A DNA stretch of 64,000 nt from Brevibacterium atlanticum. Lineage in GTDB: Bacteria > Actinomycetota > Actinomycetes > Actinomycetales > Brevibacteriaceae. The DNA lies in assembly GCF_011617245.1 (NCBI RefSeq), contig NZ_CP050152.1, forward strand, positions 3,648,503 through 3,712,502, read 5' to 3'. The stretch's first letter is position 1. Each line of letters begins with the position of its first letter. The notes under the pieces are model-generated. The model did no database searches. It was given only the letters and a program-made list of their open reading frames with translations, and was not told where the DNA came from. This document shows, piece by piece, positions 8,286 to 18,311 of this stretch. Made by a program: the position numbers and the translations under genes.

Positions 8286-9347
8286 TCATGCCGGCTTCAG
8301 CCGGTCCTGCTCGCCGCTGCCGGTCACATTCGCCACGATGGATCGATCGGAACGGTCGGCTCTCACCTTCCGGAGGGTGATCGCAGCCACTGCCGCGATC
8401 ACAACGAACAGGATTGTGGCGACGATTCCCAGGTAGCTCGTATCGAGCTCGGGAAGTGCGAACGTCTCGGTCTCCGCGCCCACCTCGACGACACCGGCGA
8501 TGACGACCAGCCCAGCGACGAGCACGGACAGCCCGGTGATGACGATGTTGTAACCGCGGAAGCGGTCGGTGCCCTGCGAAGCCCAGCCGTAGAGCTTCGC
8601 CATGAACAGGCTGTCCGCCGTATCGCATGCGGCCATTCCCACCGCGAACAGCAATGGAAGCGACAGTGCCAGCGTCGCCGACGAGCCTGCAGCCGTCGTC
8701 CCTGCCGCGATCATCAGACCGATCGTCGCCGCAGTGTCGAACCCGAGCCCGAAGAGCAGCCCGATGGGAAACATGTGTCGAGGGCGATCCACAGTGTCGA
8801 GGACCCGGGCGAACGCCGACGTCAGCGGCCCGTTCGGCCCCTTCGTCGCGTCATCGTCAGTCCCCCGCAGCAGTCTCACGAGCGACACCAGGTTGAGAAT
8901 GCCGAAGACGGCGACGACGAAGGTTGCGAAGGACAGCCCCCAGAGCCCGAGACCGAACCGTGCGGCAGAATCCTCCGCCGACACGAGGTCGAGAGCCAGA
9001 CCCGCCCCGAAGGCGACGAACGCACCGGTGACCACGACGACGGATGAGTGCCCCAGGGAGAACCAGAACCCGACGGTGCCGGCAGGCGTTCCCTTCGCTG
9101 ACAGACGACGGGTGACATTGTCGATAGCGGCGATGTGATCAGCATCGAAGGCATGTCGCGCTCCCAGCAGCACCGCAGTCAGCGCAAGACCCCATGCCAC
9201 AGACGGGGCGGTCTCCCGCAGCGAGACGATCACCAGAACCATGCCGATGATCGCGATGCCTGCCAGCGTCAAGACATGGGGAAGCGTCGTCCCGCGTCTC
9301 CGGCTCTCTTGTATTCGAGTCTCATGTGTTCGAGTCAGTTCACTCAT
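8286..9347 (-). CDS. NiCoT-family nickel permease of the urease operon
   Basis: 353 residues from ATG 9347, which overlaps the ureD stop by 8 bases (ATGAGTGA), indicating coupled translation; a longer open frame upstream is the ureD shadow. The NiCoT signature RHAFDADHIAAIDN is at about 62-75 and a second conserved segment, LLFGLGFDTAATIG, at about 192-205. About eight membrane segments can be traced. The family imports Ni2+ (or Co2+) with high affinity; being last in a urease operon it most likely supplies nickel for the urease active site. Confidence 0.92.
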   Translation of the reverse strand: MSELTRTHETRIQESRRRGTTLPHVLTLAGIAIIGMVLVIVSLRETAPSVAWGLALTAVLLGARHAFDADHIAAIDNVTRRLSAKGTPAGTVGFWFSLGHSSVVVVTGAFVAFGAGLALDLVSAEDSAARFGLGLWGLSFATFVVAVFGILNLVSLVRLLRGTDDDATKGPNGPLTSAFARVLDTVDRPRHMFPIGLLFGLGFDTAATIGLMIAAGTTAAGSSATLALSLPLLFAVGMAACDTADSLFMAKLYGWASQGTDRFRGYNIVITGLSVLVAGLVVIAGVVEVGAETETFALPELDTSYLGIVATILFVVIAAVAAITLRKVRADRSDRSIVANVTGSGEQDRLKPA

Positions 9348-10122
9348 CACTCTGCTCTCCGTTCTGCTCTGTTCGTCCACCGCTGCTGCTGTGTTCGTCG
9401 AACGCCAATGCCCTGTTCGTCCAGCGCCGCCACCGGACATCGACGTGTGCCGCATGGGTTGCCGAGCCGATCGCTCTCGCAACGGCACCGGGCCGGGCAA
9501 GGACCAGCACATGGCCCTCGTCCGTGTCGGTCGGCGCCTCCCCCTCCTCAGGATCGGCGCCGACCATGATCGCCGTGTCGAGCACCCGGGACCGGCCCAA
9601 CACACCCGGCTGGGGATGCTCTCCGTCAAGAGACAGCTCTTCGGCGAAGAACGGCGTCCCATCGACGTCGCGGATGTCGGTAGTGCTGACGATTCTGCCG
9701 CCCGCCTCTCCGGTCCGCCCGAGCACGAGAGTCTCCCGCAGGCACACCTGCGCCTCCGCACCCCTGCGCACTGTCGTACGACGTCCGACATGGGCACGGT
9801 CGGCGACGACGAAGGGAAACGACTCCCACACCAGGACTCCCCCGTCACCGACGACGGCATCGACATTCCATGCGGACGGCCTTCCCGTCGAGGGATAGGC
9901 GACCGTTCCCCCGATATCTTCGATCCGCAGTGTGCATCCGGCGCCGACTTCGATCCTGATCGACACCGAATCCCCGCCGAGGAGGGTCGCCCCTCCCGCG
10001 ACAAGCGCGACGTGCGCGAACCCTGCACTTCGGGTCACCAGCCTCGGCTGCAGCAGTCCCGGAGCGAGCCGAACCTTCGGCCGTCCGCCCGGTGCCGCCT
10101 CGGTCACCGCAATGGTCGTCAT
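9340..10122 (-). CDS. ureD: Urease accessory protein UreD
   Basis: 260 residues. Recognisable UreD features are the N-terminal [18 protein letters not shown] stretch, [15 protein letters not shown], the central region with [16 protein letters not shown], and the [11 protein letters not shown] motif. UreD (UreH) binds the urease apoprotein and, with UreF and UreG, delivers nickel. It overlaps ureG upstream by 4 bases and the nickel permease downstream by 8, so it is part of one polycistronic unit. Sequence is divergent, as usual for UreD. Confidence 0.88.
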   Translation of the reverse strand: MTTIAVTEAAPGGRPKVRLAPGLLQPRLVTRSAGFAHVALVAGGATLLGGDSVSIRIEVGAGCTLRIEDIGGTVAYPSTGRPSAWNVDAVVGDGGVLVWESFPFVVADRAHVGRRTTVRRGAEAQVCLRETLVLGRTGEAGGRIVSTTDIRDVDGTPFFAEELSLDGEHPQPGVLGRSRVLDTAIMVGADPEEGEAPTDTDEGHVLVLARPGAVARAIGSATHAAHVDVRWRRWTNRALAFDEHSSSGGRTEQNGEQSDE

Positions 10123-10871
10123 ACCCGTGCATGTTGATGGCTGTGCTCTTCGCCCTCGTCATCATGGGTGTGCACATAGCCTCCGTCCTCATCGGCGTGG
10201 AAGTGCGGAGCCATCGGCCCCGGATCCTGCGGCTCATGTGCCCCGGCACGATGAGAGGCCAGGAGCGCGAGCAGCCATTCGCGCAGTCGCGCCACTGAGG
10301 CCTCGTCGGTGCGGGAGAGAGCGAGCACCGGTCCGCCCTCGCGCGCCTCGGTGGCGTCGCTGACCATCAGTTCGACATCGACTCCGACATAGTCGGCGAG
10401 GTCGGTCTTGTTGACCACGAGCAGGTCGGCGCGGGCGATTCCGGGGCCGCCCTTGCGGGCGACGTCCCCACCGCCGGCGACGTCGAGGACGAAGATCTGC
10501 GCGTCCACAAGCGCCGGTGAGAACGTCGCGGTGAGATTGTCGCCGCCCGATTCGACGAGGACGAGGTCGAGCGGGTAGTAGTCATTCTCCAGCCGTTCGA
10601 CGGCCTGCAGGTTCGCCGTGACGTCGTCACGGATCGCGGTGTGCGGGCAGGCCCCCGTCTCGATCGCGCGGATGCGGTCCGGGTCGAGGACTCCGGCGGA
10701 GCGGAGAAGCCGGGCGTCCTCGTCGGTGTAGATGTCGTTGGTGATCACGCCGATGCGGATCTCGTCGGCCAGGGCGCGGCAGATGAGAGCGATCAGCGAA
10801 CTCTTTCCGGTTCCCACGGGCCCGGCGACGCCGAGTCGCAGGGATCTTTCGGATGCAGGGAATTCAGGCAC
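10119..10871 (-). CDS. ureG: Urease accessory GTPase UreG with His-rich C-terminal tail
   Basis: 250 residues, longer than the usual roughly 205. The P-loop [10 protein letters not shown] is at about 17-26, followed by [10 protein letters not shown], the conserved metal-site segment [13 protein letters not shown] (CPH), ESGGDNL and the base-recognition [10 protein letters not shown]. The extra C-terminal 30 residues hold about seven histidines with Asp and Glu ([17 protein letters not shown]). UreG hydrolyses GTP to drive nickel insertion into urease. The His tail is an unusual place for metal binding and may replace UreE, whose gene is absent. It overlaps ureF by 8 bases. Confidence 0.95.
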   Translation of the reverse strand: MPEFPASERSLRLGVAGPVGTGKSSLIALICRALADEIRIGVITNDIYTDEDARLLRSAGVLDPDRIRAIETGACPHTAIRDDVTANLQAVERLENDYYPLDLVLVESGGDNLTATFSPALVDAQIFVLDVAGGGDVARKGGPGIARADLLVVNKTDLADYVGVDVELMVSDATEAREGGPVLALSRTDEASVARLREWLLALLASHRAGAHEPQDPGPMAPHFHADEDGGYVHTHDDEGEEHSHQHARV

Positions 10872-11664
10872 GGAACAGCCTCCTCGGTAACACGGACTGG
10901 ACTTCTGCCCAATCCTCGATCAGTGGGGCACCCGAGGCTGGAAGCGACTCGGGGCGGGTGAGTCGGGACAATTCGGACACGGAGTCCTCCATCGCCGCGC
11001 AGGCGTCGAGCACCCAGCCGGTGACGCGGATCGGATCCGTGGGTTCGAGCTTGAGCACCGCGGCGGCGACGGTCTGCGCATCGTCGTAGGCGACGAGGCG
11101 GACGAGATCGGCCGCCCCGATGCCCGCGCACGCGGCGATGGCACCGAGCACGATGGGACGCGGCAGCGGCCTGGGTCGGAGCACCGCGGCCGTCTGCGGC
11201 CAGATCGTCTGGCCGATGCGGGCCAGGCCGGCACCGAGGGCGACGGCGATCTCCCGCAGCGCCGCACTCGGGGTGCGGGCGGCCCATTCGGCCTCGAGCG
11301 CACCGAGACGGTTCAACACGTCGGTGTTCCTCTCCGGACCGACGCCATCCCGCCTCCGACCGCCGATGTCCCGCTCCGGACCGATGACGTTCAGCTCCGG
11401 CACGCCGGCGTCATCGGCCTCTCGACCTTCGCTTGCCACGTGTCGGGCGATTACAGCCGCTCCCGCTTCGACGCGGACGACCGTGGCCATCCTCGCCCGC
11501 ATGTAGTCGGCCACCTCGTGCGCGGCGAGCCCACATCGCAGTCCGGCTTCCAGGCCGTTCGAGGACACGTGGGCTCCGGCGGGCAGGCGGGAGTCGGCGA
11601 GGAGCATCGCAAGAGTCGCCGAGGCGTTGCGCCGGATGGGAAGGTCGGTCGAGGTCACGGTCAT
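10864..11664 (-). CDS. ureF: Urease accessory protein UreF
   Basis: 266 residues, somewhat longer than typical UreF, with a variable insert around residues 95-125. The N-terminal [19 protein letters not shown] matches the family signature (ADSxLPxGxFxHSxGLE). The rest is helical and Ala-rich. UreF is a GTPase-associated chaperone working with UreD and UreG. Its ATG overlaps the ureC stop codon (TGATG), showing coupled translation. Confidence 0.9.
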   Translation of the reverse strand: MTVTSTDLPIRRNASATLAMLLADSRLPAGAHVSSNGLEAGLRCGLAAHEVADYMRARMATVVRVEAGAAVIARHVASEGREADDAGVPELNVIGPERDIGGRRRDGVGPERNTDVLNRLGALEAEWAARTPSAALREIAVALGAGLARIGQTIWPQTAAVLRPRPLPRPIVLGAIAACAGIGAADLVRLVAYDDAQTVAAAVLKLEPTDPIRVTGWVLDACAAMEDSVSELSRLTRPESLPASGAPLIEDWAEVQSVLPRRLFRA

Positions 11665-13367
11665 CAGAACATCTGGTAGAGCCGGGCCAGCGGCAGCGTC
11701 TGCGCCGGCTGCGCGGTCACCGGTCGGCCGTCGATCGCAATGGCGAAGGTGTCGGGGTCGATGTCGATCGCCGGCCGTGCGTGGTTGCAGCGCATATCCT
11801 TCTTGCCGATGTCCCGCGTCGGAGCGACGGGCTTGAGTTCCCGCTGCAGAGCGAGCTCATCGCGCAGACCGGTCTCGACCGCGGCTGGGGCGGCGAACGA
11901 CACCGACAACCGTGCCCCGTCCGAGGCTCCGAAGGACGGTCGCATGAGCACCGGCTGCGGAGTCGGGATGGAGGCATTCGGGTCACCGAGACCGGCCCAG
12001 GCGATCGCCCCGCCCTTGATGACGAGGTCTGGTCGGACGCCGAAGAAGCGAGGATCCCAGAGCACGAGATCGGCCATCTTCCCGACCTCGACCGATCCGA
12101 TGTGGGCGTCGACGCCATGCGCGATCGCCGGATTGATCGTGTACTTGGCGACGTAGCGGCGAGCGCGTTCGTTGTCCGCCGGCAGGGTCTCACCGAGGTC
12201 GCCCACCCGGTGCTTCATCACGTGGGCCACCTGCCAGGTCCGGGTGATGACCTCACCGATGCGCCCCATCGCCTGGGCGTCCGAGGACGTGATCGACAGG
12301 GCTCCCATGTCATGGAGCAGGTCCTCTGCCGCGATGGTCGTCGCTCGGATGCGGGATTCGGCGAACGCGAGGTCCTCGGGCACGGCGGGATTGAGGTGGT
12401 GGCAGACCATGAGCATGTCGAGATGTTCGGCGACCGTGTTCGCCGTATGGGGCAGGGTCGGGTTCGTCGAACCGGGGAGGATGTTCTCCAATGCCGCGAT
12501 CGACAGAATGTCCGGGGCGTGTCCCCCGCCGGCGCCCTCGACATGGAAGGCGTGGATGCTGCGACCGCCGATCGCGGAGATCGTCGATTCGACGAACCCC
12601 GCCTCGTTGAGCGAGTCCGAGTGCAGTGCGACCTGCAGTCCGTGGTCCCCGGCGGCCCTCAGCGAGGCGTCGATGGCCGCGGGTGTCGCACCCCAGTCCT
12701 CGTGGACCTTGTATCCGGCGGCACCGCCGAGGGCCTGTTCGGCCAGCCCCTCGGCCGAGACGGTGTTGCCCTTGCCGAGCAGGAGGATGTTCATCGGAAG
12801 GTCGTCGAGGGCACGGTGCATCGCGCCGAGGTGCCAGGCCCCGGGCGTCACCGTCGTCGCCTTGCTGCCCTCGGAGGGGCCGGTGCCGCCGCCGGCGACC
12901 GTCGTGATCCCGGTGGCGAGCGCTTCGTGGAGCTGGGAGGGTGAGAGCAGATGGACGTGCGAGTCGAAGGCGCCCGCGGTGAGGATGCGACCTTCGCCGG
13001 AGATGACGTCGGTCGACGGTCCGATCTGCAGGTCCGGGTGCACTCCATCGGCGATGTCAGGGTTCCCTGAACGTCCGAGCGCCACGATCTGTCCGGCCCG
13101 GATGCCGACATCGGCGCGGATGATCCCCCACCAGTCGAGCACCACGGCGTTGGTGATGACCGTATCCGGTGCCCCTTCGGCGCTCGTCGTCGTTCCCTGG
13201 TTCATCGATTCGCGGATCGATTTGCCCCCACCGAAGACCGACTCCTCACCGCCGAAGGTGCGGTCCTCCTCGATCTCGATCCACAGGTCGGTGTCGCCCA
13301 GGCGCAGCTGATCGCCGAGGCTGGGCCCATAGAGTGCTGCGTAGCGCTCGGTGGACAGTCGCGCCAT
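11664..13367 (-). CDS. ureC: Urease alpha subunit
   Basis: 567 residues from ATG 13367, whose A overlaps the ureB stop (TGATG); a GTG one codon earlier is the alternative. All catalytic elements are visible: the HVH nickel pair (about 135-137, in [11 protein letters not shown]), the lysine to be carbamylated (about 217, GYKVHEDWG), the flap and active-site histidines (about 320, MVCHHLNP) and the nickel-binding aspartate (about 360, [12 protein letters not shown]). It hydrolyses urea to ammonia and carbamate in the cytoplasm. Length and motif spacing are those of bacterial UreC. Confidence 0.98.
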   Translation of the reverse strand: MARLSTERYAALYGPSLGDQLRLGDTDLWIEIEEDRTFGGEESVFGGGKSIRESMNQGTTTSAEGAPDTVITNAVVLDWWGIIRADVGIRAGQIVALGRSGNPDIADGVHPDLQIGPSTDVISGEGRILTAGAFDSHVHLLSPSQLHEALATGITTVAGGGTGPSEGSKATTVTPGAWHLGAMHRALDDLPMNILLLGKGNTVSAEGLAEQALGGAAGYKVHEDWGATPAAIDASLRAAGDHGLQVALHSDSLNEAGFVESTISAIGGRSIHAFHVEGAGGGHAPDILSIAALENILPGSTNPTLPHTANTVAEHLDMLMVCHHLNPAVPEDLAFAESRIRATTIAAEDLLHDMGALSITSSDAQAMGRIGEVITRTWQVAHVMKHRVGDLGETLPADNERARRYVAKYTINPAIAHGVDAHIGSVEVGKMADLVLWDPRFFGVRPDLVIKGGAIAWAGLGDPNASIPTPQPVLMRPSFGASDGARLSVSFAAPAAVETGLRDELALQRELKPVAPTRDIGKKDMRCNHARPAIDIDPDTFAIAIDGRPVTAQPAQTLPLARLYQMF

Positions 13368-13705
13368 CACCGATCACCCGCCTCGGCGAGGGGAAGCCGG
13401 ATTCCGGGCACGCGCCTGTGCCCGCGCAGGGAGATGATCGGCACGGTGCGGGAGGCGCCCGGTTCGAAGCGCAGGGAGGTGCCGGCGGGGATGTCCAGAC
13501 GGAAACCCTGCGCCCGGCCGCGGTCGAAGTCGAGCGCAGCATTGGTGTCGGGGAGGTGGATGTGGGAGCCGATCTGGACCGGTCGGTCGCCGGTGTTCTC
13601 GATCGTCATCGTCGCCGTCTCGTCCGGGTTCTCACGCACGTTGAGTTCGCGCTCTCCCGCGCTGACTCGAACGGAGCCCGGCCCGCGGTCGCGTGTTCCT
13701 GCCAC
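13367..13705 (-). CDS. ureB: Urease beta subunit
   Basis: 112 residues starting at GTG 13705. The family core [31 protein letters not shown] segment (residues about 34-60) and the later [11 protein letters not shown] are clear. UreB is a structural subunit of the urease trimer of UreABC heterotrimers. It starts 11 bases after the ureA stop and ends overlapping the ureC start. Confidence 0.95.
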   Translation of the reverse strand: MAGTRDRGPGSVRVSAGERELNVRENPDETATMTIENTGDRPVQIGSHIHLPDTNAALDFDRGRAQGFRLDIPAGTSLRFEPGASRTVPIISLRGHRRVPGIRLPLAEAGDR

Positions 13706-13716
13706 TGTCGGGTCCT

Positions 13717-14019
13717 TCAGTCGATGGGGTTGTGGATGGTCACGAGCTTGCGCCCGTCGGGGAACGTCGCCTCCACCTGCACGTCGCTGAGCATGTCGGC
13801 GACCTCGTCGAGGACGTCATCGCGGGTGAGGACCTCACGCCCGGTGGTCATGAGCTCCTCGACGCTCGCTCCGTCCCTGGCGCGTTCGATGGCCCAGGTG
13901 CTCAGGAGCGCAACCGTCTCGGGATAGTTCAGGCGGATTCCCCGTTCCCGTCGGTCCCGGGCGACCATTCCCGCTACGGACAGGAGGAGCTTCTCGGTGT
14001 CGGCCGGAGTGAAGTGCAT
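13717..14019 (-). CDS. ureA: Urease gamma subunit
   Basis: 100 residues, exactly the family length. Shows [18 protein letters not shown] at the N-terminus, [14 protein letters not shown], the [16 protein letters not shown] segment and the C-terminal [20 protein letters not shown]. It has a GAGGGAA ribosome site and starts 8 bases after the stop of the upstream permease gene, so transport and catalysis genes are transcribed together. Separate ureA and ureB genes are the usual bacterial arrangement. Confidence 0.97.
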   Translation of the reverse strand: MHFTPADTEKLLLSVAGMVARDRRERGIRLNYPETVALLSTWAIERARDGASVEELMTTGREVLTRDDVLDEVADMLSDVQVEATFPDGRKLVTIHNPID

Positions 14020-14027
14020 GCGTTCCC

Positions 14028-15776
14028 TCAGCCTTTCGTGGGATCGTGCGGGGCCGCCGTGCGGTCGTGCGAGGAGGCCGGGCTGCCGTGCGAGGCATCC
14101 ACGTGCTCGTGCGGAGGATCCGCGGGCAGCACGTGCTCGCCGAGGCGGTCGGTCGAGAGCGCGAGGGAGCTGAGGTAGAGTCGCTCCCCGTTCTCCCCCG
14201 TCTTCGCCGAGGCGATCATGTCGGGACGTTCGAACTCCAGGTCCGTGACATGGCAGCGCAGGGTCTCCCCCGAAGGGTTGCCGTGCTCGTCGAACATCGG
14301 CAGCTCGATCCCGTCATCGCTGCGTCGCAGGTAGTACCTGCCGCGGGTGATGATCGCCATGAGCGGGGTCGCGACGATGGCGATGCCGACGGCGAAGAGA
14401 GGTGAGAACGGTTGGACCGTCGCCCCGAACGCCCCGAAGTAGATGGCGATGGAGACTCCGCCTGCGAGCACCAGGGAGACGATCCCGACCGGGTTCCAGT
14501 CGTAGAGCATGCCGCGTCGGAACTCGGGGACCTTCGGGGAGAGCTTCAGCAGGTATTTGTTGATGGCGATGTCGGCTGCGACGACGCAGATCCATGACAT
14601 CGCGAGGTTCGCGTAGAAGCTGAGGATCGCGTTGAGGAAGTCGAACATGTTCAGCTCCATCAGCGCCAGGGCGATGAGCAGATTGACGACGAGGAAGGTG
14701 ATCCGGCCCGGGTAGCGCTTCGTGATCCGCGTGTACGAGTTCGTCCATGCCAGTGATCCCGAGTAGGCGTTGGTGACGTTGATCTTCACCTGGGAGATGA
14801 CGACGAGCACCACGGCCAGCAGCAGGGCGAGCCATTGCGGCATCATCTGCTGGTAGGTGGCGAGGAACTGCTGGACGGGTTCGTTCGCGAAGCTCACGGC
14901 GCCGGGAACGTTGGCGATGAGGTAGACCGCGAGGAACATGCCGATGATCTGCTTCGTCGCCCCGAAGATCACCCAGCCGGGGCCGGCGAGGATGACGGCC
15001 GCCCACCAGCTGCGACGGTTCTCCGGGGTACGCGGGGGCATGAACCGCAGATAGTCGATCTGCTCGGCGATCTGGGCGATGAGTGAGAGGCAGACACCGG
15101 CGGCGAGCATGACCGAGGCGAAGTTCGCGCCTTCGCCTTCTTCACCCGTGTAGGCGAAGAAGTCCGCGACCGAGTCCGGCTGCCAGGCGATGAGGTAGCC
15201 GACGGGGATGACCATGAGCAGCAGCCACAGCGGGGTCGTCGAGACCTGCAGTTTGGCGAGGACCTTCATGCCGTAGATGACGAGCGGGAAGATGAGCACG
15301 GTGGACACGAGGTACCCGATCGGGCGGGGCACGCCGAGACCGAGGTAGAGCCCCTGCGCCATGATCGAGCCTTCGAGGGCGAAGAAGATGAAGGTGAACG
15401 TCGCGAAGATGACGTTCGTGATGACGGACCCGTAGTACCCGAAGCCCGAACCGCGGGTGATGAGGTCGAGGTCGAGGTTGTAGCGGGCGGCGTAGAACGC
15501 CAGTGGCCATCCGGTGAGGAAGATGATGATGGCTGCCACGAGGATGCCGAGGATGCCGTTCGTCGTGCCGTGGGCGATGCCGATGTTCGCACCGATCGAG
15601 AAGTCGGCGAGGTAGGCGATGCCGCCCAGCGCACTCGTCGCGACGACTCCGGGCGCCCACTTCCGGTACGACCTGGGGGCGAAGCGGAGTGTGTAGTCCT
15701 CGAGGCTCTCTGATGCCGCAAGCTGTGCTTCGTTTCGCGGCTCGGGAAGTGCCGTCCTGCTCGGAGACAGTGTCAT
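14028..15776 (-). CDS. NCS1-family purine/cytosine/allantoin-type permease, first gene of the urease operon
   Basis: 582 residues from ATG 15776, preceded by AGGAA at good spacing; the open frame extends further but without a ribosome site. About twelve membrane segments are seen, with NCS1 features such as [15 protein letters not shown], the GSGFGYYGS loop and [17 protein letters not shown]. The family couples cation gradients to uptake of nucleobases, hydantoins or allantoin. Position directly before ureA suggests a substrate that is urea or a nitrogen compound degraded to urea; this is inferred. The C-terminal tail is His-rich ([19 protein letters not shown]), odd for this family. Confidence 0.85.
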   Translation of the reverse strand: MTLSPSRTALPEPRNEAQLAASESLEDYTLRFAPRSYRKWAPGVVATSALGGIAYLADFSIGANIGIAHGTTNGILGILVAAIIIFLTGWPLAFYAARYNLDLDLITRGSGFGYYGSVITNVIFATFTFIFFALEGSIMAQGLYLGLGVPRPIGYLVSTVLIFPLVIYGMKVLAKLQVSTTPLWLLLMVIPVGYLIAWQPDSVADFFAYTGEEGEGANFASVMLAAGVCLSLIAQIAEQIDYLRFMPPRTPENRRSWWAAVILAGPGWVIFGATKQIIGMFLAVYLIANVPGAVSFANEPVQQFLATYQQMMPQWLALLLAVVLVVISQVKINVTNAYSGSLAWTNSYTRITKRYPGRITFLVVNLLIALALMELNMFDFLNAILSFYANLAMSWICVVAADIAINKYLLKLSPKVPEFRRGMLYDWNPVGIVSLVLAGGVSIAIYFGAFGATVQPFSPLFAVGIAIVATPLMAIITRGRYYLRRSDDGIELPMFDEHGNPSGETLRCHVTDLEFERPDMIASAKTGENGERLYLSSLALSTDRLGEHVLPADPPHEHVDASHGSPASSHDRTAAPHDPTKG

Positions 15777-15914
15777 TGTGGGTTCCTGACGTGTGCGTCG
15801 ACCGTGGTCAAGGACCAATCTTTGCAGTCGATTGTTTCCGCACATGTCGGTTCTGTTTCGGGCAGATGTCGGCAGGGGACTCTGCCCGCGGAGTCGCCCA
15901 TCAGCGCAGACGCA

Positions 15915-15950
15915 GAAGAGCGCGAACCCGCGTTCGGGTTCGCGCTCTTC
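15915..15950 (-). terminator. 16-bp-arm hairpin ending the dnaK-hspR operon (repeat family B, copy 2)
   Basis: GAAGAGCGCGAACCCG (15915-15930) pairs perfectly with 15935-15950 around CGTT. It lies 3' of hspR and ahead of the permease-urease operon on the same strand, so it separates the two transcription units. Core sequence matches the hairpin at 8198-8230. Confidence 0.85.
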
Positions 15951-15984
15951 CTGTCGTCATTTCCCGGTCACTGCCGGCGACGGA

Positions 15985-16422
15985 CTACCGCCGCCGGAAT
16001 CTGTTGTACAGCACCAGCGCGCCGGGTTCGGGGCGCCCCTGCGGACGCCTGCCACGGGCGATCGATACGACGTCCCCGGCGGTGCCTGCGGCGAAGACGC
16101 GCGCATCGCGTTCCTTCGCCGCCTGCTGCGTCCGGATCTCGTCCTCGAGCTCCTCATTGCGGTGCTGGAGGGCATCGACCTGGTTCTGCAGGTCGATGAT
16201 CTTCTTGATCCCGACGAGGTTGACCCCCTCGTCCTGGGACAGCTGCTGGATCATCCGCAGCTTGGCGATGTCCTGCCCGGAGTACCGCCGGCCACGCCCC
16301 GCCGTACGTTCGGGGATGACGAGGCCGAGCCGGTCATACTGTCGCAGAGTCTGCGGGTGCATTCCCGCGAGATCCGCCGCCACCGAGATCACATACACCG
16401 CCGCCGTCGACGAAATATGCAT
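15985..16422 (-). CDS. hspR: MerR-family heat-shock repressor HspR
   Basis: 145 residues. The HspR signature YVISVAADLAGMHPQTLRQY at the N-terminus is followed by DRLGLVIPERTAGRGRRYS, a MerR-type winged helix, and a helical coiled coil (about 75-105) with a basic tail. HspR binds HAIR sequences and represses the dnaK operon, using DnaK as co-repressor. As last gene of dnaK-grpE-dnaJ-hspR it closes an autoregulatory loop; two HAIR-like sites lie before dnaK (20301-20321 and 20363-20385). Confidence 0.95.
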   Translation of the reverse strand: MHISSTAAVYVISVAADLAGMHPQTLRQYDRLGLVIPERTAGRGRRYSGQDIAKLRMIQQLSQDEGVNLVGIKKIIDLQNQVDALQHRNEELEDEIRTQQAAKERDARVFAAGTAGDVVSIARGRRPQGRPEPGALVLYNRFRRR

Positions 16423-16436
16423 CGTTCATCACCACC

Positions 16437-17450
16437 TCAACTGGCCTTGGCCGTCTCCAGCAGGCCGTCGCGCGGATCGTCGTCCTCGGTGGCCGCCTGG
16501 AACGCCTCCACCGCAGCCTTGGCTTCCTTCGACAGGTTCTTCGGCGCCACGATCTCGACCTCGGCCAGCAGATCGCCGGTGCCCTTCTTCGTCTTCACGC
16601 CCTTGCCGCGCACCCGCAGGGTCCGCCCTGACGGGGTGCCCGGTGCGATCTTGACCTTGACGGGCATTCCGCCCAGGGTCGGGACCTTGACCTCGGCGCC
16701 CAGGGTCGCCTCGTCGAAGGTCACCGGCAGCTCCATCCGCAGGTTGTCACCGTCGCGGGAGAAGACCGGGTGCGGCTTCACATGCACGGTGAGGATCACG
16801 TCGCCGGCCTCGCCGCCGTTGGGGCTGGCCTTGCCCTTGCCGGCCAGGCGGATCTTCTGTCCATCCTTGACTCCGATGGGGGTGCGCACGGTCAGCGGCT
16901 TCCCGCCGGGCATGTTCAGCTTCACCGAGGCTCCGTTGATCGCCTCGGTGAACGACAGCGTGGTGCTCGACTTGATGTCGCCGCCCTTGACCGGCGGCGA
17001 GTAGCCGCCGCCGAATCCGCCGCCGTAGCCTCCGCCGAAGCCGCCCAGCAGGTCGGCGAGGTCCGGGGGAACGTCTCCCCCGCCGCCGTAGGTCGTGCGG
17101 GTCCGGGTGCGTCCGCCGCCTCCGAAGAGGTCGGAGAACACGTCGTCGAATCCGCCGCCGCCCGCTCCGCCGGGTCCTCCGGCGCCGGCGCTGAATCGGG
17201 CACCTCCGCCCATGGCGCGGACCTGGTCGTACTGGGCGCGGGATTCCTTGTCGGAGAGCACCTGATGTGCCTGTCCGATCTCCTTGAACTTCTCCTCGGC
17301 CTTCTCATCTCCGGGGTTGGCGTCCGGGTGATACTTGCGCGCGAGTTTGCGATAGGCCTTCTTGATTTCGGCATCGGAAGCATCCTTGGAGACGCCGAGG
17401 GTCTTGTAGAAGTCCTTATCGAACCAATCATTCTGAGGTCCGGTATTCAC
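16437..17450 (-). CDS. dnaJ: DnaJ-family co-chaperone without zinc-finger domain
   Basis: 337 residues. J domain at about 13-80 with the HPD motif at 41-43, followed by a long Gly/Phe-rich region (about 85-155) and two beta-type C-terminal substrate-binding domains. The four CxxCxGxG repeats of classical DnaJ are absent, so it is a type II (CbpA/DnaJ2-like) protein. It stimulates the ATPase of DnaK and presents unfolded substrates. hspR follows 14 bases after its stop; the gap from grpE is 177 bases. Confidence 0.93.
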   Translation of the reverse strand: MNTGPQNDWFDKDFYKTLGVSKDASDAEIKKAYRKLARKYHPDANPGDEKAEEKFKEIGQAHQVLSDKESRAQYDQVRAMGGGARFSAGAGGPGGAGGGGFDDVFSDLFGGGGRTRTRTTYGGGGDVPPDLADLLGGFGGGYGGGFGGGYSPPVKGGDIKSSTTLSFTEAINGASVKLNMPGGKPLTVRTPIGVKDGQKIRLAGKGKASPNGGEAGDVILTVHVKPHPVFSRDGDNLRMELPVTFDEATLGAEVKVPTLGGMPVKVKIAPGTPSGRTLRVRGKGVKTKKGTGDLLAEVEIVAPKNLSKEAKAAVEAFQAATEDDDPRDGLLETAKAS

Positions 17451-17627
17451 CTGGCACCTCCTTTCCTTCCAATCATTGCACTCATCGATCTATTCACTTG
17501 TCTCCTCACAATCCGCATCCCCGGGGTATGACCCCGAAGATCCGGACCGCCGCCGAGGTGGCCCCCGGCCCCGTACGACAGTTCACTGTCGGTCGGGGCG
17601 AGCAGCCGCCTCGGCGAAGGTGTTCGT

Positions 17628-18311
17628 TCAGTCCTCCGGCTGCTGGACGCCGACCCGGGCCGCACGGATGATGCGGTCGCCGATGCGGTAGCCCGGCTGC
17701 ATGACGAGGAAGACCGTCGGCTCCTCGACTTCGTCGGAGGGCTGCTGCATGAGCGCCTCGTGGAGGTTCGGGTCGAACTCGTCGCCGACCTCACCGTACT
17801 GTTCGACGCCGACCTTGTTGAGCGAGTCGATCAGCTTGTTGACGTGGGTCTCGAAGGGACCGGAGACGTCGCCGTTCTCGCGTGCGAGCTTGACCTCGTC
17901 GAGCACGGGGATCAGGGCCTCGACGACCTTGATCGTGCCGCCGACGGCTGCGCGTTCGCGTTCGCGATCGGCGCGCATCCGGTAGGCGGCGTACTCGGCG
18001 TTGATCCGCTTGAGGTCCGCGAGGTGCGCGGCGGCTTCCGAACCCGGTTCGGGCTCGGGGGCCGCCTCGGCGTCCTCGAGGCTCGAGGCATCGGCGGGGA
18101 TGTCGACTCCGAGGTCGCTGGCGTCGGCAGCGGATCCCTCTGCCGTCTGAGCGGCATTCGGGTCCGTGGCCTGCTCATCGCCGGCCTCGGCCGAGGCCGA
18201 CTGGGCGTCGGCCTCGGGACGGACCTCACCGGTGTTCGGGTCGACCCGGCGCTTGTCACTGAAGGTGAAGCCTGGCTCCTCGGACGACTTGTCGTTGCCC
18301 TCGGCAGTCAT
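17628..18311 (-). CDS. grpE: Nucleotide exchange factor GrpE
   Basis: 227 residues. An acidic, low-complexity N-terminus (about 1-85) precedes the GrpE coiled coil and the C-terminal beta domain ending in VFLVMQPGYRIGDRIIRAARVGV, the family signature. GrpE releases ADP from DnaK. Its ATG overlaps the dnaK stop codon by one base (TAATG), so translation is coupled. The acidic extension is common in actinomycete GrpE. Confidence 0.95.
   Translation of the reverse strand: MTAEGNDKSSEEPGFTFSDKRRVDPNTGEVRPEADAQSASAEAGDEQATDPNAAQTAEGSAADASDLGVDIPADASSLEDAEAAPEPEPGSEAAAHLADLKRINAEYAAYRMRADRERERAAVGGTIKVVEALIPVLDEVKLARENGDVSGPFETHVNKLIDSLNKVGVEQYGEVGDEFDPNLHEALMQQPSDEVEEPTVFLVMQPGYRIGDRIIRAARVGVQQPED

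Noticed and set aside
9241..10137. Rightward open frames over the ureD region
   Set aside because: They are antisense shadows of ureD, which has the UreD motifs and overlapping operon structure.
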